DNA of 6,597 nt. Origin: an uncultured Pseudorhodobacter sp. (GTDB lineage: Bacteria; Pseudomonadota; Alphaproteobacteria; Rhodobacterales; Rhodobacteraceae). Shown here piece by piece: positions 4,767 through 6,597 of the stretch; the stretch's first letter is position 1; every line of letters begins with the position of its first letter. Made by a program: the position numbers and the translations under genes. The stretch covers positions 1-6,597 of the forward strand of contig CAMFLG010000187.1 of NCBI GenBank assembly GCA_945957495.1, given 5' to 3'. Under the pieces are notes generated by a model. That model was not told the origin of the DNA. It saw nothing but the letters and a program-made list of their open reading frames with translations, and did not search any database.

Positions 4767-6597
4767 CAGCGCGTCTCCTCTGCATCGCGCGGATCGCTGT
4801 CATCCGGCGGATCGGTCTGTTCCGAGGTCAGCTCGGGTGCCACAGCCTGCGGCCCGGCAGGCCCAGCACGGCCGCTGACCTTGGGCGCTGCGGGCATGGA
4901 AAGCACCTGCCGCAGGGCCTCGACATTGTGCAGATTGATGTCGCGCTGCGCATAGGGAATGACAATGCCTTCCTTGGCAAAACGTTCCACGATCTGGTGG
5001 TTGACCTCGGTGCGCACGGACAGCGAATAATTCACATCGCGCAGGATCATACGCATCTCAAAGGTCATCGCATCGGCGCTGAACCCCATGAAGGCAATGG
5101 TCGGCGGCGGGTTCAGCAAGGCCAGCGGCTGCGCCTCGGCAATCTCGCGCAGCACCTGCTCCACCCGGCGGCTGTCGGTGCCATAGGCCACATTGATCGG
5201 CACGATCAGACGGCCCGACATGTTGAACCGCGTCCAGTTCGTCACCCGCCCGGTGATCAGATCCGAGTTCGGCACAATCACATCAGAGCGGTCAAAGGTC
5301 TGAATCCGGGTCGAGCGCACCGAAATCGTCTGCACCACGCCCTGCACCCCGGCCACCTCGATCCAGTCGCCTTCGCTGATCGGGCGTTCGACCAGCAGGA
5401 TGATGCCCGACACAAAGTTCGAAACGATGGTCTGCATACCAAAACCGATGCCCAGTGACAGCGCACTGGCCACCATGGCAAAACCGGAAAGGTCGATCCC
5501 GGCGGCGTTGATCGCAATCAGCGAGGACAGGAAGATGCCGATATACCCCACGCCGGAAATCACCGCCGTCTGGCCGCCATGATCCAGTTTGGTGCGCGGC
5601 AGGATCGAAACCCGCAGCACTTCTTTCATCAGCCGCGTGGCGCCATAGCCCACGGCGAACACCAGCAGAAAGAAGAACAGTGCCGATGGCGAAATCTGCG
5701 TGTCGCCGATGCTGACGCCGTTGCGGAAACTGCTCCACAGATCACCCAGATCGGATGACCGCGCCCCCCAGATCAGCGCCAGCACCGGCATGGAGGACAG
5801 GGCCAGCATAAAGGTCAGCAGAACCGGGAACAGCGCACTGTCGGCCTCGGCCTCGTTCTCGCGGGTGATCAGGGAATAGGCGCTGGTGATCAGCCGCTCC
5901 AGCACCGACAACAGCCCCGCCAACGCCAAGGTGAGCGTGCCGGAAAAAACCAGTTCCGCCGCCGCCGTCACATAGCCGATGGCGGCCAGAACCGGGCCCA
6001 CGGCGCCCAGCGCCATCGCTGCCCGCCCGATCACGCCGATGATGCGGGTTGCGAACACCCGCGTTGCATCCGGCGCGGTTTCCGATTTGGTATAACGGAC
6101 GATCAGCTGCCCCATACGGAACAGGAACACCCCGGTCAGCGCGATGATGGGAAAGGACACCACCGAAAACGCGGCCTCGCTGCCATCGAACTGATCCATC
6201 GAAATCTGCCGCAGCCGGTCCAGCGCCAGCAAGGCGCCCAGCATCGCCGACAGGAAACGCCCCTCGGCCCGGCTTTCGGGGGTCATCTTCATCGCGGCTT
6301 CGGCCCGGTCCCCTGCCGGGAAAACCCGCCAGCCCAGCCAGATCGCCGAAAAGAAGATCATCCCGATTGACGGCAACCCTTTGACGATCACCGTGCTGAC
6401 CACGCCCAGCATCCCCGTCAGCAGCAAGGCCACCGCAAACAGCACAAGCCCAACCACCGGGATCACCAACTGGCCGACCGAGGTGACAAAGGCCAGAATC
6501 TCGCGTCCTCTGGCCGAAGACCGGTTTTGCAGCCGGTAGGTCAGGCGGTCGATAAACCGCCGCCCCCGCCACAGGATCAGTACGGCCAGCGCAAGCA
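4766..6597 (-). CDS. MscS-family mechanosensitive ion channel, large type; N-terminus beyond window
   Basis: The frame ends at the TGA at 4768-4766 and is open to the right edge. The TTG at 6469 should not be taken as the start: the 42 codons before it continue in good coding sequence (LWRGRRFIDRLTYRLQNR and similar), so the true start lies outside. Roughly eight or more hydrophobic helices precede and include the channel core. The core (about 5560-5395) has SGFAMVASALSLGIGFGMQ, then TIVSNFVSGIILLVERPI, the MscS pore-lining helix. Next is the beta domain (about 5395-5220; GDWIEVAGVQG, VIVPNSDLI), then the cytosolic alpha/beta vestibule (about 5215-4930; INVAYGTDSRRVEQVL through GIVIPYAQRDI). 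A disordered Pro/Asp/Glu-rich tail follows. Such channels sit in the inner membrane and release solutes on hypo-osmotic shock. The size suggests the extended kind with a large N-terminal region, as in DUF3772-bearing homologues; that region is not visible here. It overlaps alaX by one base. Confidence 0.93.
   Translation of the reverse strand, partial: LALAVLILWRGRRFIDRLTYRLQNRSSARGREILAFVTSVGQLVIPVVGLVLFAVALLLTGMLGVVSTVIVKGLPSIGMIFFSAIWLGWRVFPAGDRAEAAMKMTPESRAEGRFLSAMLGALLALDRLRQISMDQFDGSEAAFSVVSFPIIALTGVFLFRMGQLIVRYTKSETAPDATRVFATRIIGVIGRAAMALGAVGPVLAAIGYVTAAAELVFSGTLTLALAGLLSVLERLITSAYSLITRENEAEADSALFPVLLTFMLALSSMPVLALIWGARSSDLGDLWSSFRNGVSIGDTQISPSALFFFLLVFAVGYGATRLMKEVLRVSILPRTKLDHGGQTAVISGVGYIGIFLSSLIAINAAGIDLSGFAMVASALSLGIGFGMQTIVSNFVSGIILLVERPISEGDWIEVAGVQGVVQTISVRSTRIQTFDRSDVIVPNSDLITGRVTNWTRFNMSGRLIVPINVAYGTDSRRVEQVLREIAEAQPLALLNPPPTIAFMGFSADAMTFEMRMILRDVNYSLSVRTEVNHQIVERFAKEGIVIPYAQRDINLHNVEALRQVLSMPAAPKVSGRAGPAGPQAVAPELTSEQTDPPDDSDPRDAEETR

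Noticed and set aside
3603..4955. 450-codon plus-strand open frame
   Set aside because: It is antisense to alaX and the tRNA; its His/Arg/Pro/Gln-rich sequence is typical of a high-GC shadow frame, whereas the opposite strand carries the conserved AlaX motifs.
4928..5458. His/Arg-rich 176-codon plus-strand open frame
   Set aside because: Shadow of the MscS core on the opposite strand; no independent domain.
6467..6469. TTG as start codon of the channel gene
   Set aside because: Coding sequence continues in frame to the window edge without a stop, and no Shine-Dalgarno is seen here; the gene is simply truncated by the window.
1..6597. CRISPR array, insertion sequence, integrase or toxin-antitoxin genes
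   Set aside because: I found no regularly spaced repeats, no transposase or recombinase motifs and no small paired genes in any frame.

Overview
The window looks like chromosomal DNA from a GC-rich alphaproteobacterium, most likely Rhodobacterales (roseobacter/Rhodobacteraceae type). This is inferred from base composition, codon choice and the character of the genes; no species-level marker is present. Two blocks of different character lie either side of a tRNA-Ser(GGA) gene. The left block (1-3350) has lighter, TTG/GAT-tolerant codon use. The right block (4044-6597) is strongly GC-rich and GCC/GGC/CTG-biased.

Left block. A short-chain dehydrogenase/reductase-like gene runs leftwards off the edge (591 to 1, C-terminus missing). 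It has a Rossmann Gly-rich loop, but Val sits where the catalytic Tyr should be. After a 491-base divergent intergenic region, three genes run rightwards with gaps of only 2 and 4 bases, so they are very probably one operon. They are a short, aberrant cytochrome P450-like protein (1083-2039), a stand-alone acyl carrier protein (2042-2308) and an alpha/beta-hydrolase-fold protein (2313-3350). The natural reading is a small carrier-tethered acyl-processing module: the carrier holds an acyl or aminoacyl group, the P450-like protein binds or modifies it, and the hydrolase releases or transfers it. The P450-like protein keeps the heme-thiolate motif but lacks the EXXR motif and the I-helix Thr, so it may not be a conventional monooxygenase. 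I do not recognise this three-gene set as a named pathway, and it is the most interesting part of the window.

Middle. About 400 bases without a credible gene (3351-3751) contain a hairpin and an AT-rich island. In the island a near-perfect 20-base palindrome sits just after a TATAAA box. tRNA-Ser(GGA) follows on the minus strand (3752-3841), with a plausible promoter and a perfect 14-base palindrome upstream of it.

Right block, all minus strand. A large MscS-family mechanosensitive channel gene enters from beyond the right edge (5' end missing) and ends at 4766. Its stop overlaps by one base the start of an AlaX-type alanyl-tRNA editing protein gene (4766-4044). These look like ordinary resident housekeeping or stress genes. 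The change in composition at the tRNA makes it a candidate boundary between core chromosome and accessory DNA, though no integrase or att repeat is visible.
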